Source: Austropuccinia psidii (taxonomy: Eukaryota > Basidiomycota > Pucciniomycetes > Pucciniales > Sphaerophragmiaceae). Taken from it: a stretch of 64,000 nt of DNA. This document shows, piece after piece, positions 18,722 to 30,826 of the stretch (position 1 is the first letter of the stretch; the number at the start of each line of letters is the position of its first letter). A model generated the notes under the pieces. The model was given only the letters and a program-made list of their open reading frames with translations, made no database searches and was not told where the DNA came from. Made by a program: the position numbers and the translations under genes. The stretch is taken from contig JALGQZ010000001.1 in NCBI GenBank assembly GCA_023105745.1, forward strand, positions 61,419,937 to 61,483,936. Direction: 5' to 3'.

Positions 18722-20870
18722 ATGGTGCATACCAGAAATGGAAGCAACTATTCAGTCCAACCAGATGGATGTGGACAAGGAAGAAGCAAGGCCAAATCCA
18801 GAAGTGCCAAATCTTCCACAAGAAAGACACATCTGGAGGATGCCAGAGTTGCCCCCCATTCCCCAAGGTCTGTACCAACAGATTTTGACGTAAATTCTGA
18901 GCCTGAACTAATTCATGATATTATTTCCAGGGCTGAACCATTTTCAAGTGGCAGCAATAGAAATATATCAATGCCAGTACAAAAATTGGTTCAGAGCAGC
19001 CAAAGAAGAGGAGTGGGAAATATGCCCAAGCCTTTGGCAGGGGGCCATGAACTCCTACTTACACATCAAGAGCTTTCTGGGTCAGGAGAAGACCATAGAA
19101 CTCTTAGGAGGATGGAGCCCCCTGTCTTGCAAAGACAAGGTCAAAAAGATAAAGAATTGGTTGAAGAACCAAAGTCTTTTATCTATAGACCAGAAGAAAG
19201 AGTTGGAAATGACTCCAGCTTTCGAAACAGAGGCACCAGTGGCGACTACCAGCTCCAAACCAGCTCCAGAAGTGTCCAAGGACAAGCCCAAGGGACCTCA
19301 GAAGAAGAAAGGTCCCAAGAACCATCAAGGCAAAGGAAAAGGCAAAGCCAATTGGCACAGAACTTACCCACAAGGGTACAGGATCCCCAAATTGGAGCCT
19401 TCAGCCGTGGACAGTGTCTTCAATATGGCCAGGACTCTTATGGAATTCACAGCCAAGGAGCAGGAAAGGATGAACAGAAACTTTCCACGCAAATAATTGG
19501 TGTACAAACTAGTATTGATTTAGAAATTGGTAAACTTGATAAAAAGCTAACTAAAATTGCATCAGATATAGTTAAATTAAAGAAAAATGATAAAACATAC
19601 ATTGAATTGCACCAAGTGACACATGCCAGACTTGACTCAATTACAAATTCTTGCAAAAGAATTTAAAACATGTGCCAAGTTCAGCATGATGAGATGGAAG
19701 AACTTTCCATTTTTAAGGTGAATAATCAACTTACAATTTTACAAGACCAAGTCTTACAAATAGTTGAGAATACCAACCAATTTGCTATACACCTAGCAAA
19801 AAGTGACAGTGAAAGGCAGAAGTTGAAGAATGAAATAATTGCAAGTGTGGAACAAATTCATAAGAATCATGAACCACATATGCCAAGACATTCTACACCT
19901 TTAACTGAAGAAAAGCTTTCTCTTAAAGAAAGTCTCACCCCATTCTTGGGAGAGAATGCCTACTCTGCAAGAGATATTCCCAAAATAGAAGAATGGCCAA
20001 CATTCTCTGGTGAAGGAGAATACATCCATATTGAATTCATCAGAACTATTGACATGTTGCAAGAAGACTTTAATATACCTGATGAAATAATAGTGGGAAA
20101 ATTACACTGTTTGTTTACCAGAACTGCAATGAAATGGTATTACAAAATGAGGATTGATCATGGTAAAAATGATTGGTCTTGGTGGAAATCTGAAATGATT
20201 ACAAAATCGGCCAATAATTCTTGGAGGTTTAAAATAGAAAATGCCTTTGAAAATGCCATTTTTAACTCAGAGAAAGATAAACCACTTACTTGGTTCTTCA
20301 AGCAAAAAGACAGATTATCTGCTTTACAACCAGATATGTCTGACACTATGATTAATATGAAAATATTAAGAAAGTGTGGAGGAAGAATTGGAACATGCTA
20401 GCAAAAGCAGATGTGTAGAACCCTGTTCATCAGAACACTACATCAATGCTATGGAAGATATCATTACCAGAACAAGAATTGGTAAAACTTGGTCTAAAAT
20501 CCCAACAGAATCCAAAATGACCTCTAAGATTCCCAGAGAGGATAAGAGACCAGAAAGACCTGTCTTAAAGTGTCATAAATGTGGAAGAACTTCACATTTA
20601 GCCAACACTTGCACAAAAAAGACAAAAATCAATGAAGTTCAAGTGATTGAAGAAATTCAGTGTACTGAAGAAAAAGGAGAGTCTGATCAAGATTCTGCAG
20701 TCTCTGAAGATACACCAGTAGAGGACTATCCCATTGAAAACATCACAGCTTCCTTTGAGGTCACAGAAGTCCACACCCACTTGCCACAGTACAGTGAGGA
20801 TTGCTGCAACCTGACCAATATCCAAGATGCCAGAATGTGTAAAACGAAACCTGCTAGAGGAAAGGGTTAT
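18722..20870 (+). pseudogene. gag: B1 gag region, broken
   Basis: I choose the ATG at 18722 (MVHTRNGSNYSVQ) because the matching ATG occurs in B2 (37474) and D1 (52987). The first 300 residues are low-complexity and rich in S, R, E and Q. A capsid-like region follows (EEWPTFSGEGEYIHIEFI near 19990-20042; KWYYKMRIDHGKNDWSWW near 20131-20182). A standard CCHC zinc knuckle CHKCGRTSHLANTC lies at 20571-20612. Lesions are a TAA at 19664-19666 and one extra A near 20385, by comparison with GGAGGAGAA in B2. Without them it is continuous with the protease. A second frame overlaps its first third (18915-19496). Confidence 0.92.
18915..19496 (+). CDS. Overlapping 193-codon ORF in the +1 frame inside B1 gag
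   Basis: An intact frame from ATG 18915 to TAA 19494-19496 lies wholly inside gag, one base ahead of its frame. The first half is rich in aromatic and Cys residues (EIYQCQYKNWFRAAK, PSLWQGAMNSYLHIK, GWSPLSCK, NWLKNQSLLSIDQKKELE). It continues with a Lys/Gly-rich linker and ends with YRIPKLEPSAVDSVFNMART. D1 carries the same frame at 53077-53793, with two stops. By hand count the first 83 aligned residues are about 61% identical between B1 and D1 in this frame, against about 42% for the same DNA in the gag frame. That is the reverse of what a non-coding shadow should show. No known fold is recognised. The same frame holds a shorter ATG frame at 18738-18893 upstream. Confidence 0.6.
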   Translation: MILFPGLNHFQVAAIEIYQCQYKNWFRAAKEEEWEICPSLWQGAMNSYLHIKSFLGQEKTIELLGGWSPLSCKDKVKKIKNWLKNQSLLSIDQKKELEMTPAFETEAPVATTSSKPAPEVSKDKPKGPQKKKGPKNHQGKGKGKANWHRTYPQGYRIPKLEPSAVDSVFNMARTLMEFTAKEQERMNRNFPRK

Positions 20871-21371
20871 ACTGCTGGAGCATCCTGTATCACATCAGTC
20901 TTGATGAGTGATATTGAAGCCAAATTGAATTTGGATACAGGGGCATTTTGCACTTGTGTGGGCAAAGATTATCTCCAAAGTATACTTCCTGGATGGAAGA
21001 ACCATCTGTTACCAATAGAAGGTGTACAATTTAGTAGTGCCAGTAACAATATGTACCCCTTGGGTATATTAGACACTAATCTTGTATTCCCACACCCAGC
21101 AGGAAGTGTAAGGATGAAAACTGAAATTGTTGTAATGGATAATTGCAAATCTCAGCACATCATTCTTGGAAATGATTACTTGAATATCTATGGTATTGAC
21201 ATCAATAACCATAAAGACAGATATTTCACAATTGGGGATAACAAAAGACAAAAATTTGCTTTTTCCAATATGCCAAAACAAATATCTGTGGTATCTTCTG
21301 TCAAAGATACTTATAAAGATAAATTTGTGTCTAAGCAACTTGTTGAAGCACAGATTAATCCATCTTTGTGA
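20871..21371 (+). pseudogene. pol: B1 protease region
   Basis: The region has the aspartic protease signature LDTGAFCTCVGKDYL, with the catalytic Asp near 20934. A second block, VVMDNCKSQHIILGNDYL, has the ILGND that usually closes the active-site fold. It is in frame with the end of gag after the frameshift near 20385 and ends at a TGA (21369-21371) where B2 has a serine codon. This suggests a gag-PR-pol polyprotein made from one frame. Confidence 0.9.
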
Positions 21372-21377
21372 CGAAAA

Positions 21378-22784
21378 ATGAGGAATGAACTTATTGACGT
21401 GTTATACACATACAATACTGCATTTGCCTCTGATAATGAACCATTAGGTGCTATAAGAGGACATGAAATTGATATTACTCTTAATATTGACAGACCATAT
21501 CCCCCAGTACTTAGAAGACCAGCTTATCCAGCCAGTCCCAGAGCTAGAGAAGCCTTGGAGAAACATATCCAAGAGTTAATTCAACTTGGTGTACTAAGGA
21601 AAGTAGGCCATAATGAGGAAGTTGATGTGACATCACCTGTTATCATTGCTTGGCATAATGATAAGTCAAGAATGGTTGGAGATTTCAGAGCATTGAATAC
21701 CTACACAGTTCCAGATAGGTATCCAATCCCTAGAATCCAAGAAACCTTGACTCAATTATCCAAAGCCAAGTATATAACATCAATGGATGCATTTAAAGGC
21801 TTCCATCAAAATGTTTTGACGCCTAAAGCTAAGAAATTACTTAGAATCATCACTCACTGTGGTATTTTTGAGTATCTTAGAATGCCATTTGGCATTAAAG
21901 ATGCTCCATCTCATTATCAAAGAATGGTGAATACCATCTTCCCCACAGAATTGTCTGAGGGATGGCTTATCATTTATATTGATGATATTATCATATGTTC
22001 TGACTCATGGTCTTTGCACCTTGAAAGACTTGCAAGAGTACTTCACAAAGTTTCAGAAGTGAATATGAAAATTTCACTTAAGAAATGCAACTTTGGTTTT
22101 GAAGAACTTAAAGCATTAGGACATGTTGTTTCTGGTTTAAGCTTGGGTATTGACAAAAATAAAGTGGCAGCAGTACTGCTTAAGCCAATACCCCAGAATA
22201 AAAAAGAAATGATGTCTTTTCTTGGATTTGCTAGTTACTATAGGCAAAATTTAAAAGACTTTGCAATTCTAGCCAAATCACTCTATAGAATCTGTGATCA
22301 ACAGACTGTATTTGAGATGACACAGGAAAGAATTGAAGCTTATGAGAAGATAAAGAGAGCCCTTACAGAAGCACCTTTACTCCTCATGCCTGACTGGAAT
22401 ATTCCTTTTAAGTTGTACATTGATGCATGTGGAGATGGATTAGGGGAAGCCCTACATCAAGTCCAAATTATTGATGACAAACCTACAGAAGGACCAGTTT
22501 GTTATATCTCAAGACAGATCAAACCAACAGAAGCCAGATATGGTGCAAGCCAAATGGAGTGCTTATGTTTGGTATGGGCACTTGAGAAATTACACTATTA
22601 CCTTGATGGCAGTGTTTTTGAAGTGATAACTGACTGTAATGCAGTAAAATCACTTCTTAACATGAAAACTCCCAACAGACATAGGTTGAGATGGCAAATA
22701 GCTATTCAAGAATATAGAGGAAACATGACTATAGTTCATAAAGCAGGAAACATCCACAAGAATGCTGATGGACTTAGTAGATAG
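21378..22784 (+). pseudogene. pol: B1 reverse transcriptase and RNase H, nearly intact
   Basis: An undamaged 468-codon stretch. RT blocks include [30 protein letters not shown] with the first catalytic Asp, [15 protein letters not shown] and YIDDIIIC (21975-21998). RNase H has [29 protein letters not shown] and [18 protein letters not shown]. It opens after the TGA at 21369 and closes at a TAG (22782-22784) where B2 encodes tryptophan in [12 protein letters not shown], so the stop is a lesion. All catalytic acidic residues I can place are present. Confidence 0.94.
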
Positions 22785-24428
22785 GCTTTAGCCAACACTC
22801 CTGATAACCCAGCTTATGTACCTTTGGAAGCTGAACCACAGATTCCAATTGAAGGAATTCACATAACTGATATTGGAACTGAATTCTTTGAGGAGGTCAG
22901 AGAATCTTATAAACAAGACAAGAATTGCCATATCTTGACTTCTTTATTAGATAAAGACTGCAAAGATACATCTTTAGTTAATGCACTTGATGAAGTTTGG
23001 AACAATTCCTATTCTGAAGGAAGATTTCGCTTGTTTGATGGAATAATTTACCACAGAACAAAACATTCTTGTGTTATGACATTGTGCAGTAGATTTCTTA
23101 TCAATACCATTCTTCATGAATGTCATGATAGTATCTACTCTGGACACCTGTCAGAAGACAGAACACTTGCAAAAGTGAAGAACTGTGCATGGTGGCCATC
23201 TTGGAGAAAAGAAACCATTGAATATTGCCATACCTGTGACAGATGCCAAAAAGCAAACAGGAGTACAGGCAAGAAATTTGGACTTATGATCCATATTCAA
23301 GAACCAAAATCCCCATGGGAAGTTGTTCACATGGATTGGGTCACAGCACTTCCTCCAAGTGGTGACAGAAGTTATAATGCTTGTTTGGTCATTGTAGACA
23401 GATATAGCAAAACTCCCATATTCTTACCATGTCATAAAGATGACACTGCTATGGATACAGCTCTTCCTTTATGGAGTAGAGTTATTTCTCATACAGGATT
23501 ATTTAAGAATATAATAAGTGACAGAGATCCCAAGCTCACATCTGCACTTTGGACCAATCTTCATAGATTGTTTGGGACTAAGTTATCATTCTCTACAGCA
23601 TATCACCCTCAAACAGATGGGCTAGCAGAGAGGATGATTCAGACTTTAAAAGACATGATCAGGCGATTTTGTGCTTATGGATTAGAATTCAAAGACTCAG
23701 ATGGCTTTACCCATGACTGGTGCACTCTGATACCTGCACTAGAATTGGCATACAAGACATCAGTCCATTCTTCCACAGGACAAACTCCTGCTATGTTAGA
23801 AAAAGGATGGAATCCAAGATTCCCAGCAGACACACTGAGGAAAGACTTGATTGACATTCATACTACAGCTTCCAGCTTCAAGATAATGCTTGATAAAGTA
23901 AAACACCACGCAAAACAATGTATGGATGATGCTTTTGATTATGCAAAACAGAAGTGGGACAAGAGTCATAAAGTACCAGAATTCAAAGTAGGGGACTTAG
24001 TTTTAGTTTAAACCTTGAATTTTAATAATATCAAAGGCCCAAAGAAACTTAAAGAGTCTTATGAAGGACCTTTTGTTATTGTTGCTTTACATGGAGCCAA
24101 TGCAGTTCAAGTGGAATCGAGTGGTGAATTGGAAAATAAACACCCCACATTTCCAGTCAGCTTGATAAAGCCTTATCAACCAGCTGACAAAGAATTGTTT
24201 CCTTTAAGAAACCCAACTCCTTTAACTGTACCACCTGTGGAACAGAATGAAGACAAAAAGATAAAGAAAGTCATTAAAGAAAGGAGACTTAGGGGTAAAA
24301 ATTGAAGAGATTATTTTGTCAGATATAGAAATGCAGTACATGAAGATGAATGGATAGCAGAATCAGAAATACCTGACTCAGATAAACTCTTTAGAAGATT
24401 TAGACATGAAAGAAGGCCACAAGACTGA
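22785..24428 (+). pseudogene. pol: B1 integrase with chromodomain-like C-terminus
   Basis: The zinc-binding region HECHDSIYSGHLSED and CHTCDRCQKAN (near 23112-23262) precedes a core with D in HMDWVTALPP, D in ISDRDPK and E in LAERMIQ. GWNPRFPAD and KVGDLVLV follow. A stop at 24009-24011 and another at 24303-24305 interrupt the C-terminal part, which ends in the module YRNAVHEDEW (about 24328-24357), resembling a chromodomain. The normal end is TGA 24426-24428. The 395-codon integrase body (22824-24011) is otherwise open. Confidence 0.93.
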
Positions 24429-24567
24429 ATATGTCGATAAATGTGCTTTAAATTACTTGATCTGAGTAATGTAAAGAGGTTGGACAGTGGACATTAACCC
24501 CCTTTGGGGCCTTATTCTTTTATCACTAATAAAATGGTGGTACAATTTATTTTTTGGTGGGAGGGAA
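24429..24567 (+). other. B1 3' untranslated region and polypurine tract
   Basis: A short non-coding stretch ending in TTTTTTGGTGGGAGGGAA (24550-24567), which abuts the 3' LTR. Confidence 0.8.
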
Positions 24568-26493
24568 TGTGAGCCTTGAGGTATATTCTACATACCCAAA
24601 TAGGCCACAATTATCTTAAAAAGAAATTTTGAATTATACATAACTCATAAATCATGCATATATTCAAAATTCATCATTTTTGATTTCAGAAAAGATGAAT
24701 AACTTTTTATTGAGTAAGTAAATCCATGGATTTAAGGCCAGATTTGGATTCTACACAAAAATTCACCTAGGGTAGCTCCATAGAGTGAATAAGCTCAAAT
24801 TAACTCTTTGAGGTGGTAAAATGGAAAATACTTCAATACCACATCATCAATACCACATAAAAGATCCGTGAAAATTTTTGTTTTTCGTAATTTCACGCCA
24901 AAATAATGGGAAAGTGGGAAATCCCATGTTACATATACACTAAGAATAGTGTTATGCATGTTTTGAGCACTTAATATCATGGTATTCTTACATGGACTTT
25001 TGGTACACCCATAGTGGATATCTCACTTTAAGCTTAAATTACTATTTTGACGTAAAAAATAGGCAGGGGGGACAAAAGACATCAAAGAGAGCCAGGGTAC
25101 CCAACTTCTGAGGACTCAGAGGCGTGGATAGCTCCAAAGCTTGGTTCCATGGCTGATCTTGACCCAATTTGTAAACTAAACCTCTTTGGGAACTTGGTTA
25201 CCATGTTACAACTACTGTAAATCTTAAGAAAATAGCAAATAACCTGCTATTTTGACGTGCCAAGGAGGTAAAGAGCTACTTAGACTCCTGTAACCATGTC
25301 AATTTTTAATGACTTTCCATGGATAAACCCCAAAAGAGTAATTAAAACCCTTTTTGGACTTGTATCCATTGATTTACCTCATAGCAACCAGCTAAACACT
25401 GATATTTGCAATTCTACGTAGAAATGAGGTAAAAACTTCAAAAATTCATTAAAAATACAATTCTTAATGAATCTTTCTGAAAGGTTCAGGACCAATGAAG
25501 AACTGTATTATCTATGGTACAACCAAAAAGGATTACAGTTTTACTAATAAAATTAAAAGCTTTACTTACAGTCCATTTTTGACCATTCTATGTGAAACAC
25601 TGAATCTTCAAAAATTCACAGTAATTAAAACCTGTGATGAAATTGGCAATAAAATTGATAACTTTGAGAAATCAATGATTATTTTGGAATAAAAGAAGAT
25701 TTACAGATGTTACTCCTTTTATTCTTAACCATATTGAGGTTGGTAGTCACGTAAAGGCATCAATTAAGTAATTATGATAATCTTACGTGACAACGGATGA
25801 TGCAATCATTAATCCAAAAGGGTTTATTGTTTTCTCACTCACTGGTTCTTCAGTCTGCTCCATGGCACGCCTCCGTGAGCTGTTGTTGACTTAAAAGAAG
25901 CCTCTTCTTGCTGTCTTTTCCATATCATCATCATCTTATTATCATTTTGTATCATTGTTACCAACAAGTAAGTATTAGTTAAACTATTCTTAAGTGTTTT
26001 TAATCTTTCATAATCAATCAGAAAGACGTGAAATCATAGAATCCAACTATATATTGTTGCAATCCTGCTATAAATCATTTTGATCCCTTAAATCCACAAT
26101 TCTACGCCAAATTTCTCTACTTTTATCTATCAATAAGTTCTTTGGAGTATTAGTGAGTCATTTATCTTTAATTCTTAAAGTTTTTCTCTAGTAAAAGTTT
26201 TCTTCAAGGATTATCTTTATAATTATTCTTTCAAAAGATAATTATATATTAAAATAATTTTATTATTTTAATAAAAGAAGTTTTTATTATTAAATTCTTC
26301 TTGTAATTGATTCTTGTAGACAATTACTTGCTCACTGTCAAAATCACTAGTAGTGCTTAACACATGAAAGAAATAATTCTTTAATTATTTAATTGTGGTT
26401 ATAATAATATTTTATTATTATATTTCATAAGAACAGACATAGTACTTTTGATTAATAGTAATATTATCATCAGTTTCATAGTCACATCTTACA
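24568..26493 (+). repeat. B1 3' LTR, 1926 bp
   Basis: Begins TGTGAGCC and ends ATCTTACA. Differences from the 5' LTR are mostly single substitutions, several of them CG to TG or CA changes as expected of deaminated methyl-C. The donor-like GTAAGTATTAG is kept near 25966. Confidence 0.96.
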
Positions 26494-28404
26494 CTGAGTC
26501 AGGTTTCTGACTCAGGAAAACATCCCATTGCATTTGACAGCCTCCAGATTATCCCAGCAGAGCTCAACTATGACATTGATGACAAAGAACTCCTTGGCAT
26601 AGTCTGGGCTCTCAAGCGCTGGAGGACGTTTCTTCTTTCTCTGTCCTCTCCTTTTGAAGTTCTCACCAATCATTCTTCTCTTCAATACTTCATTTCTTCA
26701 AAAGTACTCACTTGCCGTCAAGCCTGCTGGGCTGAATTCCTTTCTGAATTCCATTTCTCAATCACTTACCACCCTGGCCACCTAGCTACTCTTCCAGATG
26801 CCTTATCACATCGGGAAAATGCTTATATGGAGAGGGGGGAGGATTTCATCAGCTAGAATCCAATGAACTTTCAACAGCTCATCAAGCAGGATGAAGTCAA
26901 CACTTCAAGATATTTTGCAATCAAGGTGGAATACCTTTCAAATTTGATTTATTCAATTCAGGAGGCTCTATGGCAAGATTCTCAGTACAGAAGTATCCTT
27001 CAAGAATTGGGCAAAGGTAAATCCATTAAGGATTATTCTCTTGATTCCCCTTCCCAACTTCTTCTCTTCAAAGATTGGGTGGTGGTCCCAAATGACCCCA
27101 CAATTCAACTCAGCATTCTTCAAAAAGTGTCATGACTCTCCTCTAGCTGGACACCCTGGCCAAGAGAAGACTCTCAAACTTGTCAAGCAGGATTTCCACT
27201 GGTCCGGCATGACTCAATTCATCAAGGATTATGTCTCATCCTGTCAACAGTGTTCAAGAAACAAGAATATTTACCACAAGAAGTTTGGACTCCTCAAACC
27301 TCTTCCAGTTCCAAATGGTCCTTGGATTTGTTTTTCAATGGACCTCATCACTCAACTTCCACTGTCCAACTCATTTGACTCAATTCTTGTCATAGTGGAC
27401 AGATTCTCAAAAATGGCCGTTTCCATTCCAAGAATGTCTTCAATCACTTCACTAGATTTGGCCCATTTATACATCAATAATATCTTTTCAAAGCATGGCC
27501 TTTCTTCAAGCATTGTCAGTGATAGAGGTCCCCTTCTTGTTTCTTCCTTTTGGACCAATCTTTGTCAGAAGCTCAAGATTTCAAGAGATCTGTCAACTTC
27601 TTACCATCCAGAAACTGATGGACAGACAGAAAGGGTAAATTGGATACTAGTACAGTATCTTCGGATGTATGTCAGCTATCATCAAGGTGATTGGAACACC
27701 TGGCTCCCTCTGGCTGAATTTGCCTACAATAATTGTGATCACTCTTCAACCAAGCAATCACTGTTTTTCCCTGTTTATGGAAGAGACCCACAATTTGACT
27801 CAGTTCACATCACTCAAGATACTCCTACTGAAAAGTTATCAACAAAACTTTAATAAGTACAGCAAGATGTCAAGAGAGAACTTGAAGTTTCCATAAACCG
27901 GTTTAAGAGGTATGCAGATAAAAGTAGAGCAACTCCACCTGTTTTCAATCCTGGTGACATGGGATGGATTTCTTCCAAGAACATCAAATCAACTAGACCC
28001 ACCAAAAAACTGTCTGAAAGATGGTTGGGTCCTTTCCAATCTTGAGGAAAGTCATTACTCATGCTTACCACCTCAAGCTTCCATCTCAATGGAAATCCAT
28101 CCAACCAGTCTTCCATATTTCACTCTTGAAACCAGTCAAGACATCAACAATCTCAAATCCACATCAAGAGCCTCCTCCTCCAATAATAATCAAAGAAGAA
28201 GAGGAATGGGAAGTGTCTCAAATACTGGATTAAAAGCTCAAGAGAAGAAAGCTATGGTATCTGGTGGAATGGAAAGGTTTCAGTCAATACGCAGAAAGAT
28301 CCACATGGGAACCAGCTGAAAAACTCAAGAATTGTCCTGAACTTGTCAAATATTTTCATTCTTTGTATCCTGACAAGCCAGGACCCAATCCTTCAAAAGC
28401 TTGA
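26494..28404 (+). pseudogene. pol: A2 pol part 2: RNase H, integrase and chromodomain, broken
   Basis: Continues directly from 16196 after one copy of CTGAG. RNase H reads DIDDKELLG and LTNHSSLQYF, so a catalytic Asp is Asn. Lesions are a TAG at 26855, an extra base near 27125, tandem TAA TAA near 27851, a lost C near 28032 and a TAA at 28231-28233. The HHCC region and the D, D, E core are otherwise recognisable (SMDLITQLP, VSDRGP, GQTERVN). The chromodomain (WEVSQILD to STWEP) ends at 28402-28404. It is collinear with A1 4035-5724. Confidence 0.93.
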
Positions 28405-29169
28405 ATTTTTATGGTGCTTGGTGGGGAGAGGAATTACCAAAAGTAAGTCCCACTTCTGGTATGCACCTTCAGGGGTATTCTACTCTTTTCTGTTGTAAGC
28501 ATCACCTTGGCCACTCTGTGAGCACTTTGAAATTTGGACACAGATCTTTTGTCCTGGATTTCAACATCAATTCCAATTTATGGCCATTTACACTTGGGCA
28601 AATGGACCATTACTTTCTTATTTTCCTTCCCAATATATTATCCTTTCAACACATTCATTCATCAAACCTTTCTCTTATTTATGGCACTGGCAGGAGTGGT
28701 AACTACCAAAGGTAAGTTGGTCTCCTGGTGTGCACTTCCCTGAGGGGTCTACAATCTTTCAAAATATCACCTTGGCCACTCTGTGAGCACCTGGCATCAA
28801 ATTATGTTATCCAGGTTCTTGGCTACTTTCAAAATCCGTGATGAAGATTGAACTCTCCCTCAAAATTCATTTTTCCTTTTTATTTTCTTTTTCTTTCTTC
28901 ATTTTGTTCTCTTTTACCTTTTCTTCTTTATATTTTCTTAAAATTCTCTTCTTATAACTCTTAATGCCAAAATCATGTCTTCAACATCTTCAAGCCAAAT
29001 GTCAAGAGAAGACCAAGTCAACCTCAATTCATATGCCAACACCTTTATCAGTTTAAAGTGTTTCTTTTCAAGATTCAAATACCTCTGGAATCCCTACGTC
29101 CAATCCGTCTCAACAAGCTTTTACCTTATCTTGGTGCTCAGGAGCTCACCATTCAAGGTAGGGGGGTAC
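28405..29169 (+). other. A2 3' untranslated region and polypurine tract
   Basis: Non-coding. It holds the same two diverged repeat units as A1 (about 28411-28525 and 28680-28800), each with GGTAAGT and CATCACCTTGGCCACTCTGTG. The tract AGGTAGGGGGGTAC (29156-29169) abuts the LTR. Confidence 0.75.
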
Positions 29170-30826
29170 TGTCACAACCACAAAGAATGACCCTCCTCCA
29201 TTGGTGTTGCGGCGATTCCAACCTGCGACCAAGTTGGGGGCCAATTGGCCACACCATATCTTTATGGCCAACTTGGCCCCCTCTGGTGCTCTATGGCCTT
29301 TTGGCCATATCATACTTCCCTGGTCAATTATGACCCCAGCCATCATTTATGGCCTCAGGCCATATCCTGCCATCATTGGCCTCCCTGGCCAATTCCCTTA
29401 CCCTCAACCCCCAGGTCTCTATATTTGTTTTTGAGCCTGGGGGGTCTCTCTGTCTTCTAGGGGGTTCTGGGTCCCCTAGCCATCATCATTGGGTTTGGAC
29501 CAACCCCTTTAATTAGGGGGTCCTGGCCTAAATGGCCTTTTTGGGCCATTTAGGCCCCCTACGGCCTCTATGGTCCGTGGGCCAATTAGGCCCCTTTTGT
29601 CCTAATCCAATGAGACCAAAGGGAGGCAGCCCACTAGCCCCCAAACCACAATTGGGCCCACCTGAGCCAATTTTGGCCCCAAATCTCATCAAACCCAAAA
29701 CGGCCATAAGACCCTCAGGACCCAATTTTGGCCAATAACCACCATGGACCACTTATTAGACCATGGCCTCTGGTAACCACCAGACGCCACCAGATCAACT
29801 CAGCTCAAGCTTTCCCCTCACCTTAAGGGGAATTATTCCACTCCTCCATGCACCCCATACCCAAGGTTGCAGGAGTGGTGCATATATGGTATTATATACC
29901 ATTATGCACCATTTCTGCTCAGAAATTCAATGGTGACGTTTTCAGGACCCAATTCCATTTTTGCAAATCAAGGTCCCAAAATCCAACGCCCATTTTGAAG
30001 GAGGATTTCTTAACTCATCAGTCTGGAAGTCCATGGTGGCAATCAGAAGACCATTCAAGGATCCCAACCACCTGGACCTGCAGGAGTTGGGTTGACAATT
30101 CATTCAGGATTATTCCAGGGGCCATTCTCAGAGGTTGTACATTCTTTCAATCAGTTCTCAAGGCATCAAGTATTTCAATAATCCTTGGGCAACTCAATTG
30201 GTCCATACAGGCAGCAATCAATCAACCTGTATGTACTTGGCCCAATTGGGCCAATTCATATTCCACTGTGGGAGCTCAGTCACACAGTTTAAATTTCGAG
30301 ATGGCCAGATCTGTATTTACCCAATTCAGACAATACAGCCAGCGACTCACCTTCTATGATAAGTCATTAAGCTTTTCACATATACTGGCCACCTTTCAGC
30401 ACCTGGGGACTTTTTCCCCAGTTAATTCATATATTGGATTTATTTTTATCTTTATTTTCTTTTACTTTATTAAAGTTAATACTGATAATCTTAAGTCACT
30501 CATTCAGCCCCTTTTCTATTTTCTTCCTCACCTGTCAGTGGATATTGGTGGTCATATCCTTTACTAATTCCGTTTCCTTTTTTGGCAGGTTGAAACAGTG
30601 AAATAAGGATTCACTTGATTGGCTTCTTGGCCTTTACCTTCTCTTATCATCTTTGGCCTTTGGCTTCTTATCTTTTTCTTTTATCTTTGGCATACTTGTC
30701 TTTTCCCTTATTCTTCTTTAAAGAAATTTAATCTTTATTACTTCTTATATCCTTTGGAGCCCTCCAAGTGAGTTCTTGATTCCTGAGTGCCAGGCCACTC
30801 TTGCTTCCATAAGAGCCCCCGTGACA
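29170..30826 (+). repeat. A2 3' LTR, 1657 bp
   Basis: TGTCACA to CGTGACA. Full length, with the GGCC-rich U3, the TATA dyad (29876-29911) and the stem-loop near 30402-30420 followed by TTAATTCATATA. It aligns with the A1 LTR over its whole length. Confidence 0.95.

Larger units (their letters stand above)
16197..26493 (+). mobile_element. Family B copy B1, structurally complete Ty3/gypsy retrotransposon
   Basis: The element is 10,297 bases with two LTRs of 1927 and 1926 bases. Its perfect target duplication CTGAG (16192-16196, 26494-26498) lies inside A2 pol. A primer site follows the 5' LTR and a polypurine tract precedes the 3' LTR. By eye the LTRs differ at roughly 45-50 positions (about 97% identity), so it is young compared with its neighbours. 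One gag-pol frame can be followed throughout, with six lesions: stops at 19664, 21369, 22782, 24009 and 24303, and one extra A near 20385. Confidence 0.97.
11039..30826 (+). mobile_element. Family A copy A2, chromodomain gypsy element, split by B1
   Basis: It has two LTRs (11039-12388 and 29170-30826) and a perfect 5-base duplication GTGAT (11034-11038, 30827-30831) inside the B2 integrase. B1 interrupts it at 16197-26493. Removing B1 leaves about 9.5 kb with gag, PR, RT, RNase H, integrase and chromodomain in order. Each region carries stops or frameshifts. The target duplication shows it arrived by retrotransposition rather than by segmental copying. Confidence 0.96.

Noticed and set aside
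19664..24305. The five in-frame stops of B1 as programmed readthrough or recoding sites
   Set aside because: B2 has sense codons at the matching positions I could compare (for example Trp after GLSR, and Ser before KMRNEL). The stops differ in kind and lack a common context.
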